From the NCBI RefSeq assembly GCF_002128405.1, contig NZ_NETJ01000004.1:558001-622000 (forward strand): 64,000 bases of DNA, given 5' to 3'. Every line of letters begins with the position of its first letter. Positions within the stretch are counted from its first letter, which is position 1. Shown here one piece after another: positions 45,903-57,925 of this stretch. A model generated the notes under the pieces. The model did not search any database, was not told where the DNA came from, and worked only from the letters and a program-made list of their open reading frames with translations. This stretch comes from Gottfriedia solisilvae (GTDB lineage: Bacteria > Bacillota > Bacilli > Bacillales > Bacillaceae_G). Made by a program: the position numbers and the translations under genes.

Positions 45903-46094
45903 CTATCCACATTTAGTGGGGGAATCTATGTTCGATACAATATATATGGCATCATTTTGACAATATTCACAGGTTGTGGATATATTTTGCGTTTTTTCGA
46001 CTTTATTCAACAATGGCGTTTCACTATACTTATCCACAAAATCATCAAGTGCCCACTCAACATGTTCATCACAACTTACTATTACTTTTTCCAT
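45903..46094 (-). CDS. CxxH/CxxC small protein (YyzF-like)
   Basis: 63 aa with one CxxH (SCDEH) and one CxxC (CEYC) pair, a probable zinc-binding fold. This is a small family known from Bacillus genomes near rlmH and walJ. The function is unknown. The start codon has a good ribosome site (AAGGAG) in the gap after walJ. Confidence 0.75.
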   Translation of the reverse strand: MEKVIVSCDEHVEWALDDFVDKYSETPLLNKVEKTQNISTTCEYCQNDAIYIVSNIDSPTKCG

Positions 46095-46168
46095 TTATGT
46101 TCATCTCCTTAATTTTTCACAAAAAAAATAAGGGAAAGTAAACTCTCCCCTAAAGTATACGTTCATTA

Positions 46169-46963
46169 TTATACATACACTATATCTGTTGGTTTTTGAG
46201 GGTCTGTATGATGAAGTGCAAACTGCGTTCCAACTTCAAATCCTTTTCCCTCTAATGTTTGTGTAACAGACATTTTGGCAAGTTCTTTCATGTTATTATC
46301 TTGGCTTAAATGTGCAAGATAAATACGTTGTGTTTTATCTCCAATAACATCAGCCATTGCTAATGCTGCATCCTCGTTAGATACATGCCCCACATCGCTT
46401 AAAATACGTCTTTTAATACTCCAAGGATATTTACCCATACGTAACATTTCTACATCATGATTGCTCTCAAAAATGTACATATCAGCATTCGAAATAATGC
46501 CTTTCATACGATCACTAACATACCCTGTATCCGTTATTGTTACAAATTTTTTCCCATTATGATGAAATACGTAAAACATTGGTTCGGCAGCATCATGTGA
46601 TACGCCAAATGATTCGACTTCTAAATCCCCAAATTGATGCGTCGTTTCCATATTAAAAATGAACTTTTGCTCCGTTGGAATATCTCCAATTAGATGGTTC
46701 ATTGCTTTCCATGTTTTTTCATTTGCATAAATTGGGACTTGGTATCTTCTTGCGAGTACACCAAGCCCTTTAATATGATCACTATGCTCATGAGTAACAA
46801 GTATGCCAGAGACTTCTTTAATATCCCTATTAATATCCTTAAACAACGACTCCATCGCCTTACCGCTTAGCCCGGCATCAACTAAAAGCTTTGTTTGCTC
46901 CGTCCCAACGTACAACGCATTTCCGGTACTCCCACTTGCAAGTACACTAAAATGCAAACTCAT
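46169..46963 (-). CDS. walJ: WalJ, metallo-beta-lactamase-fold protein
   Basis: 264 aa metallo-beta-lactamase fold with the metal motif THEHSDH in the first third. Last gene of the wal operon (B. subtilis YycJ). Its relatives are phosphodiesterases or nucleases thought to link cell division with DNA replication; the exact substrate is not settled. Starts 24 bases after walI. Confidence 0.95.
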   Translation of the reverse strand: MSLHFSVLASGSTGNALYVGTEQTKLLVDAGLSGKAMESLFKDINRDIKEVSGILVTHEHSDHIKGLGVLARRYQVPIYANEKTWKAMNHLIGDIPTEQKFIFNMETTHQFGDLEVESFGVSHDAAEPMFYVFHHNGKKFVTITDTGYVSDRMKGIISNADMYIFESNHDVEMLRMGKYPWSIKRRILSDVGHVSNEDAALAMADVIGDKTQRIYLAHLSQDNNMKELAKMSVTQTLEGKGFEVGTQFALHHTDPQKPTDIVYV

Positions 46964-46986
46964 ACTTACTCACCACTCCACTGTAA

Positions 46987-47769
46987 TTATTCTATCTTAT
47001 TAACTTGTCCTTCTATAGCGTTCACGAAATAATCCCGTTCTTCATTTACTACCAAATGCCAAGCCGGTGCAATTACCTTAACGCCAGTCGATAACGGAAT
47101 TAATGTGTAATATCCGAAATCAACTTTTGTCACTCGATCGTCTGGCTTTAACTCGTCTTTTACATAAAGATTTTCGATTGCTTTAATTGCAGGAAGAACT
47201 TCTTGTACATCTTTTTTATCTACCATGTCTTTTAAATCTTCAATATATCGTTGTCGATAAGAAACAATTTCATCATTATCATTATACTTAATTTCTACAA
47301 CAGAGCTATCAATATTATAAATGAGTCGATCTTTATAACTTTGACAGAAATAGAAAGTTTTTGTACTAACATCCCTCTTGCAGAAACGATAACTATTGCC
47401 ATTCCAAACATACTCTTTGACAAAATTCTCTAAGAAGAAAATTCTATTGGTTTCAGGGAGCTTTACTACGTCTTTTAATCGACTTTGAAGCACATCTTTA
47501 TAAATATCGATGTCCTGTCCTTTTTGCTTTGTAATTGTTTTATCAGTGAAAATTTTGCTATTACCTACGATATATGTCTCTTTTAAGGATTCTTTAGGTA
47601 AAGCAACATATGTGATGTCATTCGCCTTTAACTGGTCTTCAATCGTAGATTCTGCGATAACATCAATTTGGTAATTGCTCTTTTTTTGATAGTATTGAAT
47701 CGCTAAAAACAAGTCTAACACTAAGAATGTTAAAATAAATATTGTTTTGATTCTACTCCAATCCAACAA
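46987..47769 (-). CDS. walI: WalI, regulatory protein of the WalRK system
   Basis: 260-aa membrane-anchored protein (single N-terminal helix at about 7-26) with a large extracytoplasmic domain, B. subtilis YycI. Together with WalH it forms a complex with WalK and lowers its activity. It overlaps the walH gene end by 17 bases. Confidence 0.95.
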   Translation of the reverse strand: MLDWSRIKTIFILTFLVLDLFLAIQYYQKKSNYQIDVIAESTIEDQLKANDITYVALPKESLKETYIVGNSKIFTDKTITKQKGQDIDIYKDVLQSRLKDVVKLPETNRIFFLENFVKEYVWNGNSYRFCKRDVSTKTFYFCQSYKDRLIYNIDSSVVEIKYNDNDEIVSYRQRYIEDLKDMVDKKDVQEVLPAIKAIENLYVKDELKPDDRVTKVDFGYYTLIPLSTGVKVIAPAWHLVVNEERDYFVNAIEGQVNKIE

Positions 47770-49111
47770 TATTCACCCCAATTCTGCTTAGCATATCTTG
47801 ATCAATCTTCTTATAGGTGTCTCCATAATGGATAATCCACACAGGCTTTAATTCTACTGCCCGACTGTAATAAGGTTGACTCATTGTTGTTTCTTTTTCA
47901 CTATTAAAGATAGTTTCATATCCAATACTAATATCTTTAATTAATGATTCATTTATCGTTTTATTTTTCTTAATGACTTCCATGATTTGTGGACCAGACA
48001 TTAATTCTACTTCACTTTCGTTTTTCTCCATACGATACTCAAATTTGTATAATGGACGTTTAAATGTTTGTACGTCATCTGTTCCCAACTTTGTTGATAT
48101 CGTAGCATTTTTATAAACAGGTAGATTGTTTACATAAAATCTAAAGGATACTTCACTTTTATCTGGTTCAATACTCGTTAATACATAATGATCAGTCCAA
48201 CCGCCATGTTGATTTATAAATCCGAAGCTTCTTTCAACTAATGAACTCGAGCTTTGGCTGTTGTCCTCTGCAGTAGTCGGATTAACAAATGTAAGCGAAC
48301 GGTTTAATTGTGATACTGTCATTAATCTTGTACCATCTGTAAATGTATCGCCAGAGCTACTGCTCTCTTTTCTAACTTTTGATGGATCGTAAAAAATTGC
48401 ATCCTTTAGCTTATCAATTGCAATGTCAGAAGTTAAATATTCAATCGTTTTTAATTTCACAGTTTTCTTAGGTAAATAAATAAATTTTCCAGAATCTAGC
48501 TCGAATTTCGAGCATTCAATATAATGGTCATAGTTATTTTTTACTTTTTCAACCGCTGATATTACTTCTGAATTATCAAAGATCGCTTCGTATAATACAT
48601 TTAGTGACTCATTTGCAAAATAAATCTTTGTAGAATCATCTTGTTTAGTTGAAAGGCTAATAATCATTCGGTCAAAAAGAACATTTTGTAATCTTTTTGA
48701 ATCTATGTTTAGCACCTTATTCAACGTTTCAATTGGAATTAAAGTTGGAAAAATAATTTCAACCTTATTTTTTCCTTTTGTAATCCCCTGATAATTTTCT
48801 AGAGACGTTTTACTCGTTATATTACTAAAACTAGATATTTCTGTTTTTTGTAATGCTCTATATAACGGTAAAATATTGTTTTGCTTCGTTGTTAAATAAT
48901 GATTATTTGTTTCATGCACAATTAATTCAGTAGGCACTACTACATCCTTATATTGTTTCTTTGCACCAATCGAAACATTTTGTACATAATCATAATTGGA
49001 ATTTTGCATAACATCGTATGCTGGTTGGTACGATAATAAGCTATAAGAAAGAACCAAACTGATTGCAACTAAAGTAGATAATATAATTGATTTTATATGT
49101 TCACTTTTCAT
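47753..49111 (-). CDS. walH: WalH, regulatory protein of the WalRK system
   Basis: 452-aa membrane-anchored protein, N-terminal helix (about 5-27) and extracytoplasmic domain, B. subtilis YycH. A negative modulator of WalK. The ATG at 49111 overlaps the walK stop (ATGA) and gives MKSEHIKS; a GTG six bases earlier is also in frame but less likely. Confidence 0.95.
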   Translation of the reverse strand: MKSEHIKSIILSTLVAISLVLSYSLLSYQPAYDVMQNSNYDYVQNVSIGAKKQYKDVVVPTELIVHETNNHYLTTKQNNILPLYRALQKTEISSFSNITSKTSLENYQGITKGKNKVEIIFPTLIPIETLNKVLNIDSKRLQNVLFDRMIISLSTKQDDSTKIYFANESLNVLYEAIFDNSEVISAVEKVKNNYDHYIECSKFELDSGKFIYLPKKTVKLKTIEYLTSDIAIDKLKDAIFYDPSKVRKESSSSGDTFTDGTRLMTVSQLNRSLTFVNPTTAEDNSQSSSSLVERSFGFINQHGGWTDHYVLTSIEPDKSEVSFRFYVNNLPVYKNATISTKLGTDDVQTFKRPLYKFEYRMEKNESEVELMSGPQIMEVIKKNKTINESLIKDISIGYETIFNSEKETTMSQPYYSRAVELKPVWIIHYGDTYKKIDQDMLSRIGVNIVGLE

Positions 49112-50943
49112 TCCCACTCATCCTCTTGGTCATCAGCTACCGGAAGCGTGAAATAAACTGTTGTACCCTTTCCTTCTTCACTTTTAGCCCAAATATGACC
49201 ATCATGCGCATAAATCATCTCTTTTGCGATTGCTAGTCCAAGTCCTGTGCCTCCAACTTGTCTTGAACGAGCTTTATCTACTCGATAAAAACGATCAAAT
49301 ATTTTTGCTAAATTATCTTTCGGAATTCCCATACCTTCATCTGTAATGCTGACAAGTATTTGATCCCTTGATTCTTTAATTCTAAAGGTAACTTTACCAC
49401 CTTCTGGCGAATACTTTAATGCATTTGAAATAATATTATCTAAAACCTGCGTGATCTTATCTTCATCGATAAAAACAAATCTTGTTTTATTTAAAAACTC
49501 TCGTTTAAATGTAACTTCTTGAGATTTACTCATTTCGTGACGATCTATGATTCGATTAAATAGCTCAGTAAAGTTCACCCAATCCTTTAACAAGCGATAC
49601 TCTGTACTATCTAATTTAGAAAGCTGTAATAAATCGTTAACTAATCGAATCATTCTTTCCGTTTCATCCTGGGTGACTTGTAAGAATTTAGGTGCTATAT
49701 CTTTGTTCTCCCAAGCTCCATCAGAAAGTGCTTCTAAGTAACTTCTCATTGTTGTTAATGGTGTTCTTAATTCATGCGATACATTCGCTACGAATTCTCT
49801 ACGTTCTTGCTCTATTTTTTCTTGCTCTGTTACATCATAAAGTACAGCAATTAAACCATTTACTTTTCCTGTATCCTTTTGGATTGTTGAAAAGCTTGAA
49901 CGGATAATCATTGGACGCTTATTTTCACTATAATCAAGCATAATTGAATCTGGCTCTTCATATAAGTCGTCTAATGTATGAACCTTTTCAATGCCAAGCA
50001 CTTCTAAAATAGACTGATTTAATACTGTTTCACGTGAAACATTCAACATCGCTTCAGCTGGATCATTTAATAGAATAATTTTGCCTCGACGGTCTGTTGC
50101 GATAACACCATCAGTCATATGTTCTAGTACAGATTGAAGTTTTCTTCTTTCACCCTCAGTAGACGCTCTTGCTTGTTGTAGGTTCCGTGATAGATTATTA
50201 AATGATATCGTAAGTTCACCAATCTCATCTTCGCTATAAGCCCTTAGCTTACGAGAAAAATTACCTTTTGCCATTTCTTGAGCCTGTCTTCTTATCTCTG
50301 AAATTGGCTTAGTAATTGCTTTCGCTAAAAGTATTCCTAGAATTGACGTAATAGCAACTGCAATCAGTGTTCCCGTAGAAAAAATACGATTAATTAATTC
50401 CATCCTATCGTACGTACTTTCCATTGAAGCACTTGTGTAAATGGCAGCAACTGTTTCGTCATTTTCAAATACTGGAATAACGATGATTCTCATTCGATGG
50501 CCATTCTTACGATCTAATAAAACTTTTTCGGTATTCGTACCTGCTAAGAGAGCCCTCTTAATTAGTATATCAGTCGTTCGTTTTCCGATAATTGTCCGAT
50601 TGTTGGAATCTGATGTGGCAATTACCTCACTGTTTTGGTTTACAACCCTTACATCAGATATACCGATGTTTTCCCCAAAGTCTGAAACAATCTTTTGAAT
50701 TTTTTCTTTTACTTCTGGATCATCAAGGGTTTTCTTTTTTTCGTACTCTATTTTAATATTATAGGCTAGCATATTTGCGCGTTCATTTATTGAATCTGAA
50801 AAGTTATTTACTAATTGTTTTTCAAGTTCTCTAGAAAAATAAACGCTGATTACTTGCATCGCAACTAATATAAGCAATATATATACAAGCACAAATTTAA
50901 ATACGATTGATTGAAATAAACCTACTTTATTTTTGGCTGCCAT
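49108..50943 (-). CDS. walK: Sensor histidine kinase WalK
   Basis: 611 aa, essential kinase controlling cell-wall autolysin genes. Two membrane helices (about 12-32 and 180-202) enclose an extracellular Cache/PAS-like domain. HAMP, cytoplasmic PAS, the His box FVANVSHELRTPLTTMRSYLEALSDG (spread) and the ATP-binding domain GTGLGLAIAKEMI follow. Its ATG overlaps the walR stop by one base (TAATG). Confidence 0.97.
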   Translation of the reverse strand: MAAKNKVGLFQSIVFKFVLVYILLILVAMQVISVYFSRELEKQLVNNFSDSINERANMLAYNIKIEYEKKKTLDDPEVKEKIQKIVSDFGENIGISDVRVVNQNSEVIATSDSNNRTIIGKRTTDILIKRALLAGTNTEKVLLDRKNGHRMRIIVIPVFENDETVAAIYTSASMESTYDRMELINRIFSTGTLIAVAITSILGILLAKAITKPISEIRRQAQEMAKGNFSRKLRAYSEDEIGELTISFNNLSRNLQQARASTEGERRKLQSVLEHMTDGVIATDRRGKIILLNDPAEAMLNVSRETVLNQSILEVLGIEKVHTLDDLYEEPDSIMLDYSENKRPMIIRSSFSTIQKDTGKVNGLIAVLYDVTEQEKIEQERREFVANVSHELRTPLTTMRSYLEALSDGAWENKDIAPKFLQVTQDETERMIRLVNDLLQLSKLDSTEYRLLKDWVNFTELFNRIIDRHEMSKSQEVTFKREFLNKTRFVFIDEDKITQVLDNIISNALKYSPEGGKVTFRIKESRDQILVSITDEGMGIPKDNLAKIFDRFYRVDKARSRQVGGTGLGLAIAKEMIYAHDGHIWAKSEEGKGTTVYFTLPVADDQEDEWE

Positions 50944-51647
50944 TAATCTTGCTCCGGATCACGTAAGTAGTAGCCTACTCCTCTTCTAGTTACAATAAAT
51001 AATGGATAACTTGGATTATCCTCAATTTTTTCACGTAGTCTTCTGATTGTTACGTCTACAGTTCGTACATCTCCGAAATAGTCGTATCCCCAAACTGTTT
51101 GAAGCAAGTGTTCTCGTGTCATAACTTGACCGATATGCTTCGCTAAATAGTACAGTAATTCAAATTCACGATGAGTTAATTCTATTTTTTCTCCCCGTTT
51201 TGTTACGATATACGCATTCGGATTGATGACTAGCGAGCCAATCACAACCTCAACTGACTCTTCTTTTTCAGACGATGCACCAGTCTGATGTCTTCTTAAG
51301 TTAGCTTTTACTCTGGCAAGCAATTCTCTTGTACTAAATGGTTTCGTTACATAGTCATCTGCTCCCATTTCTAAACCTAATACTTTATCTAATTCAGAGT
51401 CTTTTGCTGTAATCATAATGATCGGCATTTCATGGTTTTTACGGATTTCTCTACATACCTCTAGACCATCTCTAATTGGTAACATAATATCTAATAAAAC
51501 TAAATCAGGTAGAAACTCATCTACTTTTTGTAATGCTTCATCTCCGTCGTACGCACAAACAATTTCAAAACCTTCTTTTTCAAGGTTAAATTTTAATATA
51601 TCTGCAATTGGTTTTTCATCATCCACTATTAGTATTTTCTTATTCAT
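50943..51647 (-). CDS. walR: Response regulator WalR
   Basis: Essential OmpR-type regulator of cell-wall metabolism, near-identical in layout to B. subtilis YycF. Phospho-acceptor Asp in [31 protein letters not shown] linker and C-terminal winged helix. The ATG at 51647 (AAGGAG 8 bases upstream) gives [17 protein letters not shown] nine bases earlier sits too near the ribosome site. First gene of walRKHIJ. Confidence 0.97.
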   Translation of the reverse strand: MNKKILIVDDEKPIADILKFNLEKEGFEIVCAYDGDEALQKVDEFLPDLVLLDIMLPIRDGLEVCREIRKNHEMPIIMITAKDSELDKVLGLEMGADDYVTKPFSTRELLARVKANLRRHQTGASSEKEESVEVVIGSLVINPNAYIVTKRGEKIELTHREFELLYYLAKHIGQVMTREHLLQTVWGYDYFGDVRTVDVTIRRLREKIEDNPSYPLFIVTRRGVGYYLRDPEQD

Positions 51648-51840
51648 TCCCCGCACTCCTTTTCTAGTAAGTTTAGCTGCATGCCATTTCTATTCATAGC
51701 TTTAGCAATTTCATAATAAATTAGGCAACAATTAAACGTATCTTAGCAATTTCGTTTTGTAGGATTGTCTCTATATATACAATACGACTAATAAGTTATG
51801 TGTCCTTTTTAATACACTATATTCATGTTTCATCTTAGAA

Positions 51841-51871
51841 AAAAAGCCCTAGCTTGTTGCTAGAGGCTTAA
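51841..51871 (-). terminator. Second terminator after the tRNA cluster
   Basis: AAGCC-CTAGC stem with one bulged base and a T-run on the minus strand, between the tRNA genes and walR. Confidence 0.7.
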
Positions 51872-51989
51872 TCTACTACTTCTATTTTAAATTAAGTAGG
51901 TTTTTTTGTAAAATCCTACCCATTTTTCATTACTATTTATTTGAAATAAATCATAAATATCCTCTATTATATGTTGGTTTAAATAAATA

Positions 51990-52015
51990 AAAACTACTGT
52001 AATAACAGTAGTTTT
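51990..52015 (-). terminator. Terminator of the tRNA cluster
   Basis: Eleven-bp perfect stem AAAACTACTGT/ACAGTAGTTTT immediately after tRNA-Phe. Confidence 0.85.
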
Positions 52016-52020
52016 TATGA

Positions 52021-52093
<73 letters not shown>

Positions 52094-52100
52094 AAATATA

Positions 52101-52176
52101 TGGCGGTCCCGACCGGGATCGAACCGGCGATCTCCTGCGTGACAGGCAGGCATGTTAACCGCTACACCACGGGACC
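52101..52176 (-). tRNA. tRNA-Asp (GTC)
   Basis: 76 bases including an encoded CCA. Acceptor GGTCCCG/CGGGACC, anticodon GTC, T-arm GGTTCGATCCC. Confidence 0.97.
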
Positions 52177-52199
52177 AATACAATATTTATAAATGAAAG

Positions 52200-52271
52200 T
52201 GACCCGTACGGGATTCGAACCCGTGTTACCGCCGTGAAAGGGCGGTGTCTTAACCGCTTGACCAACGGGCC
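52200..52271 (-). tRNA. tRNA-Glu (TTC)
   Basis: 72 bases, acceptor GGCCCGT/ACGGGTC with one G-U pair, anticodon TTC, T-arm GGTTCGAATCC. No CCA encoded. Confidence 0.97.
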
Positions 52272-52290
52272 ATAATTTATGTATAAAAGA

Positions 52291-52363
52291 TGAGCCATGA
52301 AGGATTCGAACCTTCGACCCTCTGATTAAAAGTCAGATGCTCTACCTACTGAGCTAATGGCTC
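52291..52363 (-). tRNA. tRNA-Lys (TTT)
   Basis: 73 bases, acceptor GAGCCAT/ATGGCTC, anticodon TTT, T-arm GGTTCGAATCC. No CCA encoded. First of the cluster Lys-Glu-Asp-Phe, the same order as B. subtilis trnY beside purA. Confidence 0.97.
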
Positions 52364-52494
52364 GTATTAAAAATACTAAATTAAATATAGGTCATAAAAT
52401 CTAATTACTAGTTATGACGACAAGATTCATTGTAACACGTAAATTAACAGTAGCGCAATACTTTTTTTAATATTTATCCAATAAAAGTAAATAA

Positions 52495-52524
52495 AAGCCC
52501 TTAAAAAATCAATTTTAAGGGCTT
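52495..52524 (-). terminator. Terminator of purA
   Basis: Twelve-bp perfect stem AAGCCCTTAAAA/TTTTAAGGGCTT just after the purA stop codon. Confidence 0.9.
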
Positions 52525-52534
52525 AATTATTTAA

Positions 52535-53903
<1,369 letters not shown>

Positions 53904-53916
53904 TGATTCTATTCGT

Positions 53917-53929
53917 ATTTTTCGGTTTT
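53917..53929 (-). promoter_or_regulatory. PurR box upstream of the purA promoter
   Basis: ATTTTTCGGTTTT is the reverse of AWWWCCGAACWWT with one mismatch, 14 bp upstream of the -35. Opposed PurBoxes are the usual PurR operator layout, though here they are farther apart than usual. Confidence 0.5.
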
Positions 53930-53998
53930 CACTTTTCTTCGTTCGTATTTACATGAATAAAAACTCATGTTTTTAGTTTACCCTAACAAAAAAAAATA

Positions 53999-54021
53999 AT
54001 CACATAGAATATCTATGTGAT
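53999..54021 (-). terminator. Terminator of dnaB
   Basis: Ten-bp perfect stem ATCACATAGA/TCTATGTGAT followed on the minus strand by eight T. Confidence 0.9.
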
Positions 54022-54026
54022 CAAAT

Positions 54027-55388
54027 TTAACCTGTAGGAGCATGCTCGTCGAATCTTCGCTCTAGGTTAACGAATTTATTATATTCTTTTACGAATGCCA
54101 ATTGAACTGTACCTACTGGACCATTCCTTTGCTTAGCGATAATAATTTCGATAATATTTTTATTCTCAGATTCTTTATCATAGTAGTCATCACGATACAA
54201 GAAAGCAACAATATCGGCATCTTGCTCAATACTTCCAGATTCACGAATATCAGACATCATTGGACGTTTGTCTTGTCTTGATTCAACGCTACGTGAAAGC
54301 TGAGAAAGTGCGATTACAGGAACTTTTAACTCCCTCGCTAGCGCTTTAAGTGAACGTGAAATCTCAGAAACTTCTTGCTGACGATTCTCTCCGCCACCTC
54401 TACCACTACCTTGAATCAGTTGAAGATAATCAATTAAGATCATTCCCAACCCATGCTCTTGCTTCAATCTTCTACATTTAGCACGAATATCATTTACACG
54501 AATACCAGGTGTATCGTCTATGTAGATCCCTGTATTCGCCAAACTACTAGCAGCCATCGTAAGCTTATTCCAGTCTTCTTGTTCAAGATTACCAGTACGT
54601 AGTGCTTGAGCGTTTATATTTCCCTCCGCACAAAGCATACGCATTACTAATTGATCTGAACCCATCTCAAGACTAAATATAGCTACATTTTCATCTGTTT
54701 TTGTAGCAACATTCTGTGCAATATTTAAGGCAAAAGCTGTTTTACCAACCGAAGGACGGGCTGCCACAATAATTAAATCATTGGGCTGAAAACCAGCCGT
54801 CATTCGATCTAGATCTGTAAAACCAGTAGGAATCCCAGTAATTTCTCCCCGCTGATTAAATAACGTTTCTATCTTACTGAATGTATGGAAAACAACATCC
54901 TTAATATTTTGAAATCCGGATACATTTGTACGTTGGGATACTTGTAATATGTTTTTTTCAGCTTCATTCAAAATAACATCTACGGGATGTTCAGATGCAT
55001 AACCTTCATTTGCGATATTTGTGGCCGTTCTAATTAATCTTCTTAATGTTGATTTTTCCTCAACCATCTTTGCATAATAATCAACATTCGAAGCTGTCGG
55101 AACAGACGCTAATAAATCATTTAAATATGACACGCCTCCTACCTCTTCTAGCAATCCTTGATTAGCTAGCTCAGAAGTTAGAGTGATGACATCTAGAGGC
55201 TCATTTCTCGAAGAAATATTTAACATTGCTTCAAATAACTTTTGATGAGCAGCTCGATAAAAATCATCTGGTAAAAGCCGTTCTGACGTTGGTATTAAAG
55301 CATCTGAATCTAACAAGACTGCTCCTAATACTGCTTGTTCAGCTTCTATATTCTGTGGCGGAGTACGATCGTTTAACAAATCACTCAT
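54027..55388 (-). CDS. dnaB: Replicative DNA helicase
   Basis: Hexameric 5'-3' helicase of the replication fork (named DnaC in B. subtilis), 453 aa. N-terminal primase-binding domain with PPQNIEAEQAVLGA, then the RecA core with ARPSVGKTAFALNIA, IFSLEM, GMILIDYLQL and RESGSIEQDAD. Last gene of the rplI-dnaB end of the gdpP cluster. No intein. Confidence 0.97.
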   Translation of the reverse strand: MSDLLNDRTPPQNIEAEQAVLGAVLLDSDALIPTSERLLPDDFYRAAHQKLFEAMLNISSRNEPLDVITLTSELANQGLLEEVGGVSYLNDLLASVPTASNVDYYAKMVEEKSTLRRLIRTATNIANEGYASEHPVDVILNEAEKNILQVSQRTNVSGFQNIKDVVFHTFSKIETLFNQRGEITGIPTGFTDLDRMTAGFQPNDLIIVAARPSVGKTAFALNIAQNVATKTDENVAIFSLEMGSDQLVMRMLCAEGNINAQALRTGNLEQEDWNKLTMAASSLANTGIYIDDTPGIRVNDIRAKCRRLKQEHGLGMILIDYLQLIQGSGRGGGENRQQEVSEISRSLKALARELKVPVIALSQLSRSVESRQDKRPMMSDIRESGSIEQDADIVAFLYRDDYYDKESENKNIIEIIIAKQRNGPVGTVQLAFVKEYNKFVNLERRFDEHAPTG

Positions 55389-55415
55389 TTTTTGTCCTCC
55401 AGATGCTTAAATTAC

Positions 55416-55862
55416 TTATTGTTCCTTCACGTGTACTTTTAATGTTGCAGTCACTTCTTGATGAAGTTTAACTTTAATATTTGTCACACCAAGTCCACGA
55501 ATTGCATCATTCATTTCAAATTTACGTTTATCTAGTTTAATTCCATGAACTTTCTGTAGCTCTTCAACAATTTGTTTACTAGAAATTGAACCAAAAAGAC
55601 GGCCACCTTCTCCAGATTTCGCTTTTAGTTCAACAGTAATACCTTCAATTGTTTCTTTTAGTTTTTTACAATTTTCTAATTCTAAAGCAGCATCTTTTGC
55701 TTCTTTATTTTTTTGCGCATCAAGTGTTTTTACGTTACCGCCTGTTGCTTCAACTGCATAACCATTCTTAATTAAAAAGTTATGCGCGTATCCATCTGCT
55801 ACATTTTTTATTTCGCCTTTTTTACCTTTACCTTTTACATCTTTTAAGAAAATTACTTTCAT
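55416..55862 (-). CDS. rplI: 50S ribosomal protein L9
   Basis: 148 aa. N-terminal domain [21 protein letters not shown] and the long lysine-rich connecting helix are typical. The start overlaps the end of gdpP by 4 bases. Followed 27 bases later by dnaB. Confidence 0.97.
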   Translation of the reverse strand: MKVIFLKDVKGKGKKGEIKNVADGYAHNFLIKNGYAVEATGGNVKTLDAQKNKEAKDAALELENCKKLKETIEGITVELKAKSGEGGRLFGSISSKQIVEELQKVHGIKLDKRKFEMNDAIRGLGVTNIKVKLHQEVTATLKVHVKEQ

Positions 55863-57835
55863 TTGTTTGTTCTCCCTTCGATATATTGATCAATTATTTT
55901 CAATAATTTTATTTCTACTTCTCGAATTGAAGAAGATTCTAGTTGTGCGGCTGCATTTGTTAAATGTCCACCACCGCCAAGCTCTTCCATGATGAGTTGA
56001 ACATTTATATCCCCTAATGATCGGCTACTTATGCTGACAAGATTATCGTTACGCTTTGCAATAACAAAAGATGCTATTACATCCGTCATCGTTAATAAAG
56101 TATCTGCAGCTTTAGCAATTAACACCTGATCATAGTTTATATTTTCTTTACCATAACTGATCGCAAAGCCGTTCTTGTACATGTATGCCTCTTCAATCAG
56201 CTCTGATTTGCGGATATATTCATTCATATCTTGTTTTAATAAATTTTGAACAAGGATCGTATCAGCACCATTTGAGCGCAAATAAGATGCTGCATCAAAC
56301 GTTCTTGCACCTGTACGGAATGTAAAACTTTTCGTATCGACAATAATACCTGCCAGTAAGGCCGTTGCTTCAAGTATGCTAAGCTTAATCTTTTTCGGTT
56401 GATATTCTAATAACTCTGTAACTAATTCAGCTGTAGAGGACGCATAAGGCTCCATGTACACAAGAATGGCATCTTTTATGAAGTCTTCCCCTCTTCGATG
56501 ATGGTCAATAACAACAATTTTATCAGTTGCATCTAGTAATGACTCCACTTCTACCATCGTCGGTCTATGCGTATCAACAACTATAATTAATGTGTCCTCA
56601 GTTACTAACTCTTTAGCTTTCTCAGGCGATATGAAGCATGTCATATATTGTTCGTTTTTTGTCATTTCTTTCATCAAACGATTTACACTTCTATCTACTT
56701 CATCTTTTTTAATGACAACATAACCATTGACCTCATTATGAGTAACCATTTTTAAAATACCAACAGCTGAGCCTAACGCATCCATATCTGGTAACTTATG
56801 GCCCATAATCATTACATTCGAGCTGCTCTTCATTAAGTCTCTTAATGCATGAGAAATTACACGTGCTCTAACCCTGGTTCGTTTCTCAACTGGATTTGTT
56901 TTACCACCAAAGAACTTTACTTTCCCGTTAAGATTCTTCACTGTTACCTGGTCGCCACCACGCCCTAACGCCAGATCTAATCCAGACTGTGCAAGTTGAC
57001 CAAGTTCAGGTAGATTCTCACTACCAATTCCAACCCCTACGCTTAAAGTGATTGGTAAATTTCGTTTTGTTGTTTCATCTCTGACATGATCAAGAATAGC
57101 AAACTTATTGCTTTCTAATACATTTAAGATTCCTTCATTTAATACAGCGTACAAACGATCTGAAGATACTCTTCGTAAAAATATGCCATGTTTATTGGCC
57201 CAACTATTTAATATCGTTGTCACTGTTCCATTGATAGTAGAACGTTCTTGATCATCTAAACCTTGAGTCATTTCATCGTAATTATCAAGTAGAATAACCG
57301 CGATAACTGTTCTTTGATCCTCAAACAATTTCTCCATTTGTGCTTGTTCAGTGACATCAAATAAATAAATATATCGTTCTTCTCTCTTAATAACGACTCG
57401 GTACGTTCTCTTATTAATCGTTATAACATCTTCTTTTTTCTCTTTCTTTGAAATCAAAGACATTAGACCATCTGACAAGTCATAAATATGTTTTCCGATT
57501 AACGATTGGTCGTCCAAAATATGTGTAATATATTGATTGCCCCATTCGATGTGGTACTCTTTATCATAAAGTAACACACCAATTGGCATTTTTGTAATTG
57601 CTTCATTACTTAAATTTTTCACTCTCGACATAACTGATTCAATATACATATCTAAAATGTGTCGATACTTTATTTCAATCTTTACAACTAAAAAGATAAC
57701 GAATAGAAAGATGATAATAAAGATAATACCTAGCTGTGGACGTATATAAACTACAGTTCCTATTAGAAATATCGCAAGAGCAGTTAATAGATAGACGGGA
57801 ATAAGAAACACCTGTTTCTTATGAAAATCTTGCAT
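55859..57835 (-). CDS. gdpP: c-di-AMP phosphodiesterase GdpP
   Basis: 658-aa membrane protein (B. subtilis YybT) hydrolysing c-di-AMP to pApA. Two N-terminal helices (about 10-55), a PAS domain (about 75-155), a degenerate GGDEF domain (about 170-300) and a DHH-DHHA1 module with [20 protein letters not shown] and VIDHHRRGE. It controls potassium and cell-wall physiology through c-di-AMP level. Overlaps rplI. Confidence 0.95.
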   Translation of the reverse strand: MQDFHKKQVFLIPVYLLTALAIFLIGTVVYIRPQLGIIFIIIFLFVIFLVVKIEIKYRHILDMYIESVMSRVKNLSNEAITKMPIGVLLYDKEYHIEWGNQYITHILDDQSLIGKHIYDLSDGLMSLISKKEKKEDVITINKRTYRVVIKREERYIYLFDVTEQAQMEKLFEDQRTVIAVILLDNYDEMTQGLDDQERSTINGTVTTILNSWANKHGIFLRRVSSDRLYAVLNEGILNVLESNKFAILDHVRDETTKRNLPITLSVGVGIGSENLPELGQLAQSGLDLALGRGGDQVTVKNLNGKVKFFGGKTNPVEKRTRVRARVISHALRDLMKSSSNVMIMGHKLPDMDALGSAVGILKMVTHNEVNGYVVIKKDEVDRSVNRLMKEMTKNEQYMTCFISPEKAKELVTEDTLIIVVDTHRPTMVEVESLLDATDKIVVIDHHRRGEDFIKDAILVYMEPYASSTAELVTELLEYQPKKIKLSILEATALLAGIIVDTKSFTFRTGARTFDAASYLRSNGADTILVQNLLKQDMNEYIRKSELIEEAYMYKNGFAISYGKENINYDQVLIAKAADTLLTMTDVIASFVIAKRNDNLVSISSRSLGDINVQLIMEELGGGGHLTNAAAQLESSSIREVEIKLLKIIDQYIEGRTNK

Positions 57836-57925
57836 AAGTTCAGCCCCTAAATCAAATAAAATCTAACTTCTATACAAAATAAGATTATTTTTACCTATTC
57901 TGCCAATATAAAACCACAAAATAGC

